From Pelomonas parva (GTDB taxonomy: Bacteria; Pseudomonadota; Gammaproteobacteria; Burkholderiales; Burkholderiaceae_C): DNA of 64,000 bases. The stretch's first letter is position 1. Each line of letters begins with the position of its first letter. Location of the stretch: contig NZ_JBIGHV010000004.1 of the NCBI RefSeq assembly GCF_043555835.1, forward strand, positions 434,001 through 498,000, in the 5' to 3' direction. The notes under the pieces were generated by a model, which searched no databases, was not told the origin of the DNA, and worked only from the letters and a program-made list of their open reading frames with translations. The translations under genes and the position numbers were made by a program. Below, one piece after another: positions 21,718 through 29,805 of the stretch.

Positions 21718-22728
21718 TCACCGCGGCGGGGGCAGCGGCTCGCCCCACAGGCGCCGCCACAGCCACGGCAGGCCACGGCGCAGGTCCAGCCTGGCGCCGA
21801 GCTGCTCCGGCGGCGTCAGCGGCCTGGCTGAGGTGCCTTGTTCGGCGACCGCGAACGTGAAGATGTAGCTCGGCTCCTGGCCCATGCGCAGGTCGGTGAC
21901 GAACAGCCGGGTGTCGTCGGCGTGCAGCTTGTAGAACCCCTTGCTGAAGGCAGTGATGCGCTGCACGCCTTCAATGTCTTGCAGCGCGTCGCTCAGCGCC
22001 GCGCCGCGCTCGAAGCGGTCGAACGTGATCCTCGGCTCGGCATCGAAGAGTGAATAGAAGCCCTCGTGATAGTGCGGGCCGGCCAGGGCGACCACGCGCC
22101 ACAGCACGCTGTTGAAAGCCGTGGGTGTCACCAGCACTTGCTCGGCGTTGATGCCCTGCGCGGCCAGCGAGTCGCGAGCCAAGCGCTCCACATGCGCTTG
22201 CGCCGCCAAGCCCCAGGCCAGGTAGGCGGTGCTGATCAACAGCCCGGCGGCGTTGGCCTTCAGGCCGCGCGTGCTGCCGCGCGACGCCAGCGCCCAGCCG
22301 GCGCCGGCGAGCAGCGGCAAGGTGTACAGCGGGTCGATGATGAAGACGCTGCCGACCCCGAACGGCCGATCACTGAACGGCAGCGCCAGCTGGGTGCCAT
22401 AGACCGTCATCGTGTCCAGCAGCGGGTGCGTCACCAGCGCCAACCACATCGCCAGCCACCAGCGCCGCCACTGCGGCCACTCGCCATGCAGCCGTGCAAT
22501 GGCGGCTGCCAGCGGCAGCGAGAACAGCGTCAGCCAGAACAGCGCATGCGTCTCGGCGCGGTGCAGCACCATGTTGCGGATCGGATCGCCGTGCTCGATC
22601 AGCACGTCCAGGTCAGGCAGCGTGCCGGCCACGCCACCCCACAAAGCCGCCTTCCACACGGCGGTGCGCCGGCCCATGACGGCCACGCCGACGGCGGCCC
22701 CGAGTGCGAGCTGGGAGAGGGAGTCCAT
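21718..22728 (-). CDS. YdjM/DUF457-type membrane-bound metal-dependent hydrolase
   Basis: 336 residues. Family signature: an initial MDSLSQLALGAAVG, then GTLPDLDVLIE, RAETHALFW and VTHPLLDTMTVYG, giving His and Asp residues expected to bind metal at the membrane face. About four or five membrane segments in the first 200 residues, then a soluble C-terminal domain with ITFDRFERG and FVTDLRMG. The enzymatic activity of this family is not established. It starts 3 bases after the stop of the upstream membrane protein gene, so they form a pair. Confidence 0.85.
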   Translation of the reverse strand: MDSLSQLALGAAVGVAVMGRRTAVWKAALWGGVAGTLPDLDVLIEHGDPIRNMVLHRAETHALFWLTLFSLPLAAAIARLHGEWPQWRRWWLAMWLALVTHPLLDTMTVYGTQLALPFSDRPFGVGSVFIIDPLYTLPLLAGAGWALASRGSTRGLKANAAGLLISTAYLAWGLAAQAHVERLARDSLAAQGINAEQVLVTPTAFNSVLWRVVALAGPHYHEGFYSLFDAEPRITFDRFERGAALSDALQDIEGVQRITAFSKGFYKLHADDTRLFVTDLRMGQEPSYIFTFAVAEQGTSARPLTPPEQLGARLDLRRGLPWLWRRLWGEPLPPPR

Positions 22729-22731
22729 GCC

Positions 22732-23214
22732 CTAGAGCCGCGCGGAAAGCCGGGCCGCGAGCCAGCCGCCCAGCGCGGCGCCTGCAGCCATGCTCAGCAG
22801 GCCGGGCCAGCCGCGCGTCGCATCGATGAACACCGGCATGGGCGCGAGCGCATCCACCGCCCGCACCGCAGCCACCATCCCCGCGCCGGCAGCGGCGGTG
22901 AACAAGGCGGTGCGCGCCGACGGCCATCGCTGGGCCAGCCACGCCGCCAGACCCAGCGCCGGCAGCCAGCCAGCGGCCAGGATGCCAGCGTAGACAGGGG
23001 CAAAGCCGGCCAGGTCTTGCAGCGTGGTGAGCGCACGCACGCCCGGCGGCACGGGCACGCCGAGCGCCACCAAAGCCTGCAGGTTGAACTGCGTCTGCAC
23101 GACCGAACCCCATGCGGCAGCCAGCAGCCAGCCCGCCGCCAGCGCCAGCAGGACCCGGGGCCAGTGCCGTGGACCGGCGTTGCCTGCGGCCATCGAAAGA
23201 CTTGGAGAACTCAT
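22732..23214 (-). CDS. Small polytopic membrane protein, unknown function
   Basis: 160 residues from ATG 23214. Hydrophobic segments at about 19-37, 61-85, 90-105 and 134-155 give a four- to five-helix inner-membrane protein. No family is recognised. Its stop is 3 bases before the YdjM-type start. The promoter must be in the 29 bases to the divergent dehydrogenase gene or inside that gene. Confidence 0.65.
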   Translation of the reverse strand: MSSPSLSMAAGNAGPRHWPRVLLALAAGWLLAAAWGSVVQTQFNLQALVALGVPVPPGVRALTTLQDLAGFAPVYAGILAAGWLPALGLAAWLAQRWPSARTALFTAAAGAGMVAAVRAVDALAPMPVFIDATRGWPGLLSMAAGAALGGWLAARLSARL

Positions 23215-23243
23215 GCGCCGTGTCGATGTTTCATACTGCCCGC

Positions 23244-24347
23244 ATGATGCGACATGCACTGATGGCCCTGCTGGCGGCCGTGTTCAGCGCGGGCGCGGCG
23301 CAGGCCGCCGGCTATCGCGTGGCCACGGTGGCCGCCGGCCTAGTCCACCCCTGGTCGCTGGCCTTCCTGCCCGACGGGCGCCTGCTGGTCACCGAACGGC
23401 CGGGGCGTCTGCGCGTCATCGAGCCCGGTGCCAACGGCCAGCCGGCCCTGCGCAGCGCGCCCGTGCAAGGCGTGCCGCATGTGATGGCGCAAGGCCAGGC
23501 GGGGCTCTTCGATGTGTTGCTGCACCCGCAGTTTGTCGAGAACAGGCTGCTCTACCTGTCCTTCGCCCACGGCACGCTGGCGGCGAATCACCTGCGCGTG
23601 GTGCGCGCCCGGTTCGACGGCACGCGGCTGCTCGACGTGACACCGGTCTTCACCTCGCAGCCGGCCAAGCAGGCCAGCCAGCATTTCGGCGGCCGCCTGG
23701 CCTGGCTGCCCGACGGCACGCTGGTGCTGGGCATGGGCGACGGCAATCTGGAGCGCACCGACGCGCAGCGCCTGCACACCCACCTGGGCAAGCTGCTGCG
23801 CATCAACGCCGACGGCAGCGTGCCGCGCGACAACCCCTTCGTCGCCACCGCCGGCGCGCGGCCCGAGATCTACAGCCGGGGCCATCGCAACCCGCAGGGC
23901 CTGGTGACGGTGGGCGGCGAGCTCTACGCGCACGAACATGGCTCGCGCGGCGGCGACGAACTCAACCGCATCTCACCCGGGGCGAACTACGGCTGGCCCA
24001 TCACCACCGGCGGCATCGACTACACCTACGCCCGCATCACGCCCTACCGCAGCCTGCCGGGTGTCGAGCCGCCGCTGCTGGAATGGACGCCCTCGGTGGC
24101 TCCCGCCGGCCTGGCCTGGTACGACGGCGCGCTGTTCCCCGCCTGGCGCGGCAGCCTGTTCGTCGCGACGCTGAAGGAGCGCAGCGTGCGCCGCGTGCCG
24201 ATGTCGGGCGGTGCAGCGGGCGTGCAGGAAGTGCTGTTCCAGGAGCTGGGCGAACGCCTGCGCGACGTGCGCGCCGGCCCGGACGGTGCGCTCTACCTGC
24301 TGACCGACAGCGCCGACGGCCGGGTGCTGCGCGTGCGGCCGAAGTGA
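23244..24347 (+). CDS. PQQ-dependent soluble aldose sugar dehydrogenase (YliI/Asd type)
   Basis: 367 residues; the second Met (23247) is an equally good start. Signal peptide ending QAAG, so periplasmic. Beta-propeller signatures: LVHPWSLAFLPDGRLLVTERPGR at the start (VHPWSLAFLPDGR), GQAGLFDVLLHPQF, FGGRLAWLPDGTLVLGMGDG, SRGHRNPQGLV and HEHGSRGGDELNRI, where the catalytic His and PQQ contacts lie in this enzyme group. It oxidises aldoses to lactones and passes electrons to the respiratory chain through quinone. It stands alone, 70 bases before the sigma54 regulator gene. Confidence 0.9.
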   Translation: MMRHALMALLAAVFSAGAAQAAGYRVATVAAGLVHPWSLAFLPDGRLLVTERPGRLRVIEPGANGQPALRSAPVQGVPHVMAQGQAGLFDVLLHPQFVENRLLYLSFAHGTLAANHLRVVRARFDGTRLLDVTPVFTSQPAKQASQHFGGRLAWLPDGTLVLGMGDGNLERTDAQRLHTHLGKLLRINADGSVPRDNPFVATAGARPEIYSRGHRNPQGLVTVGGELYAHEHGSRGGDELNRISPGANYGWPITTGGIDYTYARITPYRSLPGVEPPLLEWTPSVAPAGLAWYDGALFPAWRGSLFVATLKERSVRRVPMSGGAAGVQEVLFQELGERLRDVRAGPDGALYLLTDSADGRVLRVRPK

Positions 24348-24417
24348 GCGCGACCCGCCGCTATCCTCGCGCCAGGCATCTCCGTGAGACTGCGGCCTGC
24401 ATCTGGCTGGAACCCAA

Positions 24418-25764
24418 GTGACCCTGCGACGCGTACTGATCATCGACGACCACCCCGGCGTGTGCCAGGCGCTGGAACTGCTGCTGTCCCTGCACGACAT
24501 CGAGGCCAGCGTCGCCGCCAGCCCCGAGGCCGGTCTGGCGCTGCTGGAGACGCGGCCGTTCGGGCTGGTCATCCAGGACATGAACTTCACGGCCGACACG
24601 ACCTCGGGCGAGGAGGGCGAGACGCTGTTCCGCGCCATCCGCGCCAGGCTGCCCGACCTGCCCATCATCCTGCTGACCGCCTGGACGCGGCTGGACGCCG
24701 CCGTGGCGCTGGTCAAGGCCGGCGCGGCGGACTACCTCGCCAAGCCCTGGGACGACGCCAAGCTGGTGGCCACCGTGGAGAACCTGCTGGAGCTGGGTGA
24801 AGCCAACCGCGAGATCGCGCAGTTGCGCGAGGCCCGTCGCGAGCGGCGTGCGGCGCTGGCGCGGCGCTACGACCTGGCCGGTGTCGTGTTCGGCTCGGAC
24901 GCGACGGCCAATCTGCTGGAGCTGGCCGGCCAGATTGCCGCCGCGCCCGTGCCGGTGCTGATCACCGGGCCCAACGGCGCGGGCAAGGAGCGCATCGCCG
25001 CCTTTGTGCACGCCAACTCGGCGGCCAGGGACGGCGCCTTCGTCGCGCTGAACTGCGGCGCGCTGCCGGCCGACCTGATCGAGGCCGAGCTGTTCGGCAG
25101 CGACAGCGGCGCCTACACCGGGGCAGCCAAGGCGCGCGTGGGCCGCTTCGAGGCGGCGGACGGCGGCACGCTGTTCCTGGACGAGATTGGCAACCTGCCG
25201 CTGGCCGGCCAGGTGAAGCTGCTGCGCGTGCTGGAGACCGGCCAGTTCGAGCGCCTGGGCAGCAGCAAGACGCGCCAGACCCGCGTGCGTGTGCTGTCGG
25301 CCACCAACGCCGACTTGCGCGCTATGGTGAAGTCAGGCGCCTTCCGCGAAGACTTGTTCTACCGGCTCAACCTCATCGAGCTGAAGCTGCCACCGCTGGC
25401 CGAGCGGCGCGATGACGTGCTGCCGCTGGCCGAGCACTTCCTGGCCGGCCGCGCGCGACTGGGTGAGGCCGCGCGCGAGGCGCTGCTGGCACACCGCTGG
25501 CCGGGCAATGTGCGCGAGCTGAAGAACGCCGTCGAGCGCGCGGCGCTGCTGTGTGGCGGTGGCGAGATCACGCCGGGGTTGCTCGGCGTGGAAGAGTCGG
25601 CAAGCAACGGTGGCGCGTATCGCAACCTCGACGAGCCCAGCCGCGAGGCCGTCATGGCCGCGCTGGACGCGGCGGGCGGCATCGTCAGCCGTGCGGCCAC
25701 GCAGCTGGGCCTGTCGCGCCAGGCGCTGTACCGGCGGCTGGAGCGTTACGGGATCGCGCCTTGA
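24418..25764 (+). CDS. Sigma54-dependent response regulator (NtrX/NtrC-like)
   Basis: 448 residues starting at GTG. Receiver domain (IIDDHPG, phospho-acceptor Asp54 in VIQDMNF, Thr in LLTAW, Lys in LAKPW), AAA+ domain (Walker A GPNGAGKE, LFGSDSGAYTGA, Walker B GGTLFLDEIGNL, arginine finger region FREDLFYRLN) and a C-terminal Fis-type helix-turn-helix (VSRAATQLGLSRQALYRRLERY). The sigma54-contact loop is GAYTGA instead of GAFTGA and Walker A lacks the usual ES/T residues, both known tolerated variants in the family. Its stop overlaps the TTG start of the kinase gene, so the two form a two-component system. Confidence 0.92.
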   Translation: MTLRRVLIIDDHPGVCQALELLLSLHDIEASVAASPEAGLALLETRPFGLVIQDMNFTADTTSGEEGETLFRAIRARLPDLPIILLTAWTRLDAAVALVKAGAADYLAKPWDDAKLVATVENLLELGEANREIAQLREARRERRAALARRYDLAGVVFGSDATANLLELAGQIAAAPVPVLITGPNGAGKERIAAFVHANSAARDGAFVALNCGALPADLIEAELFGSDSGAYTGAAKARVGRFEAADGGTLFLDEIGNLPLAGQVKLLRVLETGQFERLGSSKTRQTRVRVLSATNADLRAMVKSGAFREDLFYRLNLIELKLPPLAERRDDVLPLAEHFLAGRARLGEAAREALLAHRWPGNVRELKNAVERAALLCGGGEITPGLLGVEESASNGGAYRNLDEPSREAVMAALDAAGGIVSRAATQLGLSRQALYRRLERYGIAP

Positions 25765-27104
25765 CGATTTCTCTGCGCACTCGCGCGCTGCTGGCACTCG
25801 CGGTGTCGGCGACCGTGCCGCCGCTGGTCATCCTGGGCGTGCGCCGTATCGGGTTCGAAGACGGCACCGCGCTCGCCGTCGCCATCCTGGTGATGCTGCC
25901 GCTGCTCACCTGGCTGGCGGCGCTGTGGCTGGCCCCGCTGCTGCGCCTGACGCGCGCCTTGGAAGGTGCCGTGCTGAGCTACCGCGACGGCGACTTCAGC
26001 CTCAACCTGGCGCCCGACGGCCCGCGCGAGCTGGGGGCGTTGACCCGCCTGCACGCCGACATGGGCCTGGCCCTGCGCGAGCAGCGCCAGCACCTGGCCC
26101 AGCGGGAGCTGCTGCTGGACACCGTCGTGCAGAACACGCCGGTCGCGCTGGTGCTGACCGCCGCGAGTGAACGCATCGCCATTGCCAACCTGGCCGCGCG
26201 CCAGCTGCTGGGCGATGGCCGCAGCCTGGTCGGGCTGGACTTCCCCACCATCATCGCCACCCTGCCCGAGACGCTCCGCGAAGCCCTCGCCAGCGACGGT
26301 GACCGGCTCTTCACAGTGACGCTGCCCGACGGCTCCGAAGAAACCTTCCACCACAGCACGCGCAGCTTCCGCCTGCAGGGCCGGCCGCATCGTCTGCGGC
26401 TGCTGCGGCGCATGACGCGGGAGCTGTCGCGCGCCGAAGTGGCGACGTGGAAGCGCGTCATCCGCGTGCTGAGCCACGAGCTGAACAACTCGCTGGCACC
26501 GATCTCGTCCCTCGCGCACAGCGGCGCCGAGCTGGCCCGGCGCGGCGACACCGAGCGGCTGCCGCAGGTGCTGGCCAGCATCGGCGAGCGGGCGGCGCAT
26601 CTGCATGGTTTCCTGAGCGGCTATGCAAGCTTTGCCAAGCTGCCCGCGCCGCGACGGGAGGCGGTGGAATGGGCGCCCTTCCTGAACCGGCTGGCGACGC
26701 TGGGCGAATTCAACCTCGACGGCGACGTGCCGAGCGAGCCGGGCTGGTTCGACGCGGCGCAGGTGGAGCAGGCGCTGTTGAACCTGATCAAGAACGCGCA
26801 CGAGTCGGGCAGCGACCCGGACGACATCGCGCTGCGGCTGGCGCTGGTGGGCGCCGAGCTGCGCATCGAAGTCCTGGACCGCGGCCCCGGCATGAGCGAG
26901 GCGGTGCTGGCACAGGCGCTGCTGCCGTTCTATTCGACCAAGCGCTCCGAACCTGGATCGCAAGGCGGCACCGGCCTGGGCCTGGCGCTGGCCCGCGAGA
27001 TCGCCGAAGCGCATGACGGCCGAATCGCGCTGGGCAACCGCGAGGGCGGCGGGCTGCGTGTCGTCATCAGCCTGCCGAGATCAGGATCGCCGCCAAGCCG
27101 CTGA
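25761..27104 (+). CDS. Sensor histidine kinase partner of the sigma54 regulator (NtrY-like)
   Basis: 447 residues. I place the start at TTG 25761, which overlaps the upstream TGA by 3 bases and opens MTISLRTRALLALA; no ATG is available before the first membrane helix. Two membrane segments (about 7-27 and 35-56) with a short loop, a HAMP-like region (LRLTRALEGAVLSYRDGDFSL), a PAS-like segment (VVQNTPVALVLTAASERIAIAN), dimerisation domain with LSHELNNSLAPI (His239), and HATPase with LLNLIKNAHE, LDRGPGM and GGTGLGLALA. It phosphorylates the regulator encoded just upstream. The 3' end overlaps the convergent AEC transporter gene by 38 bases. Confidence 0.9.
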   Translation: MTISLRTRALLALAVSATVPPLVILGVRRIGFEDGTALAVAILVMLPLLTWLAALWLAPLLRLTRALEGAVLSYRDGDFSLNLAPDGPRELGALTRLHADMGLALREQRQHLAQRELLLDTVVQNTPVALVLTAASERIAIANLAARQLLGDGRSLVGLDFPTIIATLPETLREALASDGDRLFTVTLPDGSEETFHHSTRSFRLQGRPHRLRLLRRMTRELSRAEVATWKRVIRVLSHELNNSLAPISSLAHSGAELARRGDTERLPQVLASIGERAAHLHGFLSGYASFAKLPAPRREAVEWAPFLNRLATLGEFNLDGDVPSEPGWFDAAQVEQALLNLIKNAHESGSDPDDIALRLALVGAELRIEVLDRGPGMSEAVLAQALLPFYSTKRSEPGSQGGTGLGLALAREIAEAHDGRIALGNREGGGLRVVISLPRSGSPPSR

Positions 27105-28035
27105 AGGTCAGGAAGGCCAGCGCCGTCGACGCCAGGATGATCCGCGCGATGCGGCCGTTGTCCGCGCCGTAGCGCTCGGCCAGCAGCGACACATTGCTGG
27201 CGCTGGGCAAGGCGGCGGCCAGGGTCAGCGCGATGAGCTGGCCCTGCGACAGCGGCGCGCCCAGCCAGCGCGCGGCGGCCGCCAGCGCGAACACCAGCGC
27301 CGGATGCAGCAGCAGCTTGATCGCCGCGACCGGTAGGTACAGAGACAGCGGCGTGACGCGCCCCGCCGCCCGGTTGGCGCGGCCCGAGCGGCTCAGCACG
27401 GCGCCGATGGTGAACAAGGCCACCGGCGAGGCCGCATCGGCCAGCATGGCGATGGTCTTGTCCAGCGGCCCCGGTAGCTGCACGCCCAAGGCGCCTACGG
27501 TCGCACCCACGGCGATGGCCCAGGGCAGCGGGTTGGACGCGGCCGCCTTCAGCGCCTGCACAAAGGCCGCCCGCTCGGCGCGCAGGTTGGTGCCGGCCTG
27601 GGCCAGCGCGATACAGACCGAGCTGGTCACGAACAGGTCCGCCAGGATGGTGCTGATGACGACGCCGCCCGCCGCACTGCCCAGCAGCGCAACGATGAGC
27701 GGCACGCCCATGAAGCCGGTATTCGGGAAAGCCGCCACCAGCGCACCGAGGGCGGCGTCCTTCATGCCCACGCGCGGCGATAGCGTGACGGCCACCGTGA
27801 AGAAGACGATCAGCAAGGCCGCCGCCAGGTAGACGCCCAGCAGCGCCGGGTTCAGCAGCTCCAGCACCGGCGTGTCGCGCCCGAAGCGGAACAGCAGACA
27901 GGGCAGCGCAAAGAACAGCACGAAACCGTTCAGGCCCGGGATGGCGCTGTCGGGCAGCGGCCCGCGCTCGGCGGCCAGCCAGCCGCACAGCACGAGGGCG
28001 AAGAAGGGGAAAGTCGTGGCGAGGACGGCCAGCAT
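27067..28035 (-). CDS. AEC-family transporter
   Basis: 322 residues with about ten hydrophobic segments. It has the AEC layout: an N-terminal FFALVLCGWLAAERG, AFPNTGFMGVPL in the first half, and the pseudo-symmetric LTLAAALPSASNVSLLAERYG in the second, where the conserved Pro/Asn crossover motifs lie. Family members carry malate, malonate or auxin-like acids. It is convergent with the kinase gene (38-base overlap) and divergent from the pseudokinase gene. Confidence 0.88.
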   Translation of the reverse strand: MLAVLATTFPFFALVLCGWLAAERGPLPDSAIPGLNGFVLFFALPCLLFRFGRDTPVLELLNPALLGVYLAAALLIVFFTVAVTLSPRVGMKDAALGALVAAFPNTGFMGVPLIVALLGSAAGGVVISTILADLFVTSSVCIALAQAGTNLRAERAAFVQALKAAASNPLPWAIAVGATVGALGVQLPGPLDKTIAMLADAASPVALFTIGAVLSRSGRANRAAGRVTPLSLYLPVAAIKLLLHPALVFALAAAARWLGAPLSQGQLIALTLAAALPSASNVSLLAERYGADNGRIARIILASTALAFLTFSGLAAILISAG

Positions 28036-28130
28036 GGTCGCGCGCGAGTATCGGGGGCCGTGAGCGATTGCGCGTCCACACCCGTTTGAGTGGCAGCGTG
28101 GGATGGCCGCACCCTGGGGTCACCCCTAAT

Positions 28131-29093
28131 ATGCGGCCCATGCGAATGCCGAACCTGTCCCTGCCACCGCCAGCCGCTGCCGCGCCACTGGACGAAGGCC
28201 AGGCTCTGGGCGTGTGGCGGCTGGAGAAGCCGCTGCCCGACGGCGAGCAGGCCCACGCCGGCCAGTGGTACGCCGCCCACCATGCCATGGCCACCGAGCA
28301 GAAGGCGGCCGTCCTCGTGCTCGACCGCAGCGACCAGGGCGCCGGCGTCATGCTGCGCTACGCCGACCAGGCCGGCGACCTCGCCCGCCTGCAGCACCCC
28401 CGCATCGCCGTGCCCAGCGACAGCGGCGTGACGCCCGACGCCCACCCCTACCTGATCATCGAAGGCGAGCACGGCGAGCCGCTGCTGCCCCAGTTGCAGG
28501 CCATCAGCCTGCGCCAGCGCATCGAGCTGCTGGTGCAGCTCTGCGAGGCGCTGCGCTCGGCCCACCAGCAAGGCTGGCTGCTGTCCGAACTGGACCCGGC
28601 CATGATCTGGCTGGGCCCCGACGACGGCGTGCACCTGATGGGCCTGGGCTTGGCGCGCATCCCCGACCCGACCGACCCCTTCGACCGCGGCATCAGCCTG
28701 GGTGCCTCGCCGGCCTTCATCGCGCCGGAGCGCCGCAAGGGCGAGCCGCCCAGCCTGGCCAGCGAGGTCTACAGCCTGGGCGCTTTCGCCCGCATGCTGG
28801 TCTGCGGCTGGGAGGAGACGCCCCGGGGCCTGGCCCCGCTGCGCGGCAGCGCCGGCAAGGCCTGGCCCTCGCTGCGGGACGACCCGCTGACCCGGCTCGA
28901 CAACCTGCTGCGCTCGGCCCAGGCCGAGTCGGCCGAGCTGCGCACCCGCGGTGCCGAAGAACTGGCCGACGAGCTGCGTGACTGGCTGGGCCTGAACCCG
29001 CCGCGCAGCGCCACTGCCCTGGTGGCGCCGGCCAAGAAGCCGACCAAGCCGCCGGCCTGGTGGCGGCGCTGGCTGCGGCCGACACAGCCTTAA
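28131..29093 (+). CDS. Serine/threonine-kinase-like protein lacking catalytic residues (pseudokinase)
   Basis: 320 residues from ATG 28131 (28140 and 28146 are alternatives). The fold order of a Hanks kinase is visible: beta strands around KAAVLVLDRSDQ, ARLQHPRIAVPSD, hinge YLIIEGEHGEPL, the E-helix LVQLCEALRSAHQQGWL and an APE-like FIAPERR. But the HRDxKPxN loop reads LLSELDPAMIWL and the DFG reads MGLGLA, so the catalytic Asp and metal-binding Asp are missing. The protein is probably a binding scaffold. A C-terminal Lys/Pro/Trp-rich tail follows. No membrane segment. Confidence 0.78.
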   Translation: MRPMRMPNLSLPPPAAAAPLDEGQALGVWRLEKPLPDGEQAHAGQWYAAHHAMATEQKAAVLVLDRSDQGAGVMLRYADQAGDLARLQHPRIAVPSDSGVTPDAHPYLIIEGEHGEPLLPQLQAISLRQRIELLVQLCEALRSAHQQGWLLSELDPAMIWLGPDDGVHLMGLGLARIPDPTDPFDRGISLGASPAFIAPERRKGEPPSLASEVYSLGAFARMLVCGWEETPRGLAPLRGSAGKAWPSLRDDPLTRLDNLLRSAQAESAELRTRGAEELADELRDWLGLNPPRSATALVAPAKKPTKPPAWWRRWLRPTQP

Positions 29094-29187
29094 AAGCCGC
29101 TAGTGCTTGCGCCCCGTTCGCGGGGTTGTCGGGATGCGCCGCACGCGGCGCTGCGCAACAATGCGCCCCCTACTTCCGGAGGCTGCC
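29094..29187 (+). terminator. Hairpin-rich gap after the pseudokinase gene
   Basis: CCCCG - TTCG - CGGGG (about 29112-29125) and GCGCCGC - AC - GCGGCGC (about 29137-29152) are consecutive stable hairpins between the pseudokinase stop and the ribosome site of the next gene. There is no T-tract, so termination is only possible, not shown. Confidence 0.3.
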
Positions 29188-29805
29188 ATGGCCCGTCGTT
29201 CGCTGCTCATTGCGTCACTGATCGCGCTGCCGATGGCCGCTTCCGCAGCCGGTTTCGATACCGGCGACGAAGGCTGGACGACGCCGGTGGCGCCCGTCGG
29301 CGGCACGCAAACCTGGCAGGCCAGCGGCGGCAACGGCGGCGGCTGGCTTCAGGTGGAAGACCTCGATGGCAACTCCGACATCCTGCTGACCGCGCCCGCC
29401 GCCTGGCTGGGCGACTGGTCGACCTACCTGGGCGGCACGCTGTCCTTCGATGCGCGCAACGTCAACGGCGCCTCCACCGACTGGGCCGGCTTCGGCGAAG
29501 TCCGCATCACGGGTGCGGCCGGCAGCGTGCTGCTGGACATCGTGCCCGCCGGCCTGCCGCCCGTCGGCGGCGGCTGGGCCCGGTACAGCGTGTCGCTGAC
29601 ACCCGCCGCCGACTGGCGCGGCGCCTCGCTGGCCAGCGTGCTCGCCAACGTGACCAGCCTGACCATCAACGGCGAATTCCACGCCGGCCCCGGCGAGGTG
29701 GTGGGCTTCGACAACATCCAGGTCACCGCCGTGCCCGAACCGGCCAGCGCCGCGCTGCTGCTGGGCGGCCTCGCGCTGCTGGCCAGCCGTCGGCGCGCGC
29801 GCTGA
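29188..29805 (+). CDS. PEP-CTERM sorting-domain protein
   Basis: 205 residues. GGAGG lies 5 bases before this ATG, so the in-frame ATG at 29161 is rejected. Signal peptide ending ASAAG; the mature part is a beta-rich domain with WQASGGNGGGWLQVEDLDG and WLGDWSTYLGGTLSFDARN, resembling laminin-B-like modules. The C-terminal tail VPEPASAALLLGGLALLASR followed by Arg residues is a PEP-CTERM signal processed by an exosortase at the inner membrane. The exosortase gene is not in this window. TGA and the next ATG share one base, so it is translationally coupled to the O-antigen-ligase-like gene. Confidence 0.88.
   Translation: MARRSLLIASLIALPMAASAAGFDTGDEGWTTPVAPVGGTQTWQASGGNGGGWLQVEDLDGNSDILLTAPAAWLGDWSTYLGGTLSFDARNVNGASTDWAGFGEVRITGAAGSVLLDIVPAGLPPVGGGWARYSVSLTPAADWRGASLASVLANVTSLTINGEFHAGPGEVVGFDNIQVTAVPEPASAALLLGGLALLASRRRAR

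Noticed and set aside
25113..25797. Minus-strand frames inside the sigma54 regulator gene
   Set aside because: Antisense of a conserved AAA+ domain; no independent evidence.
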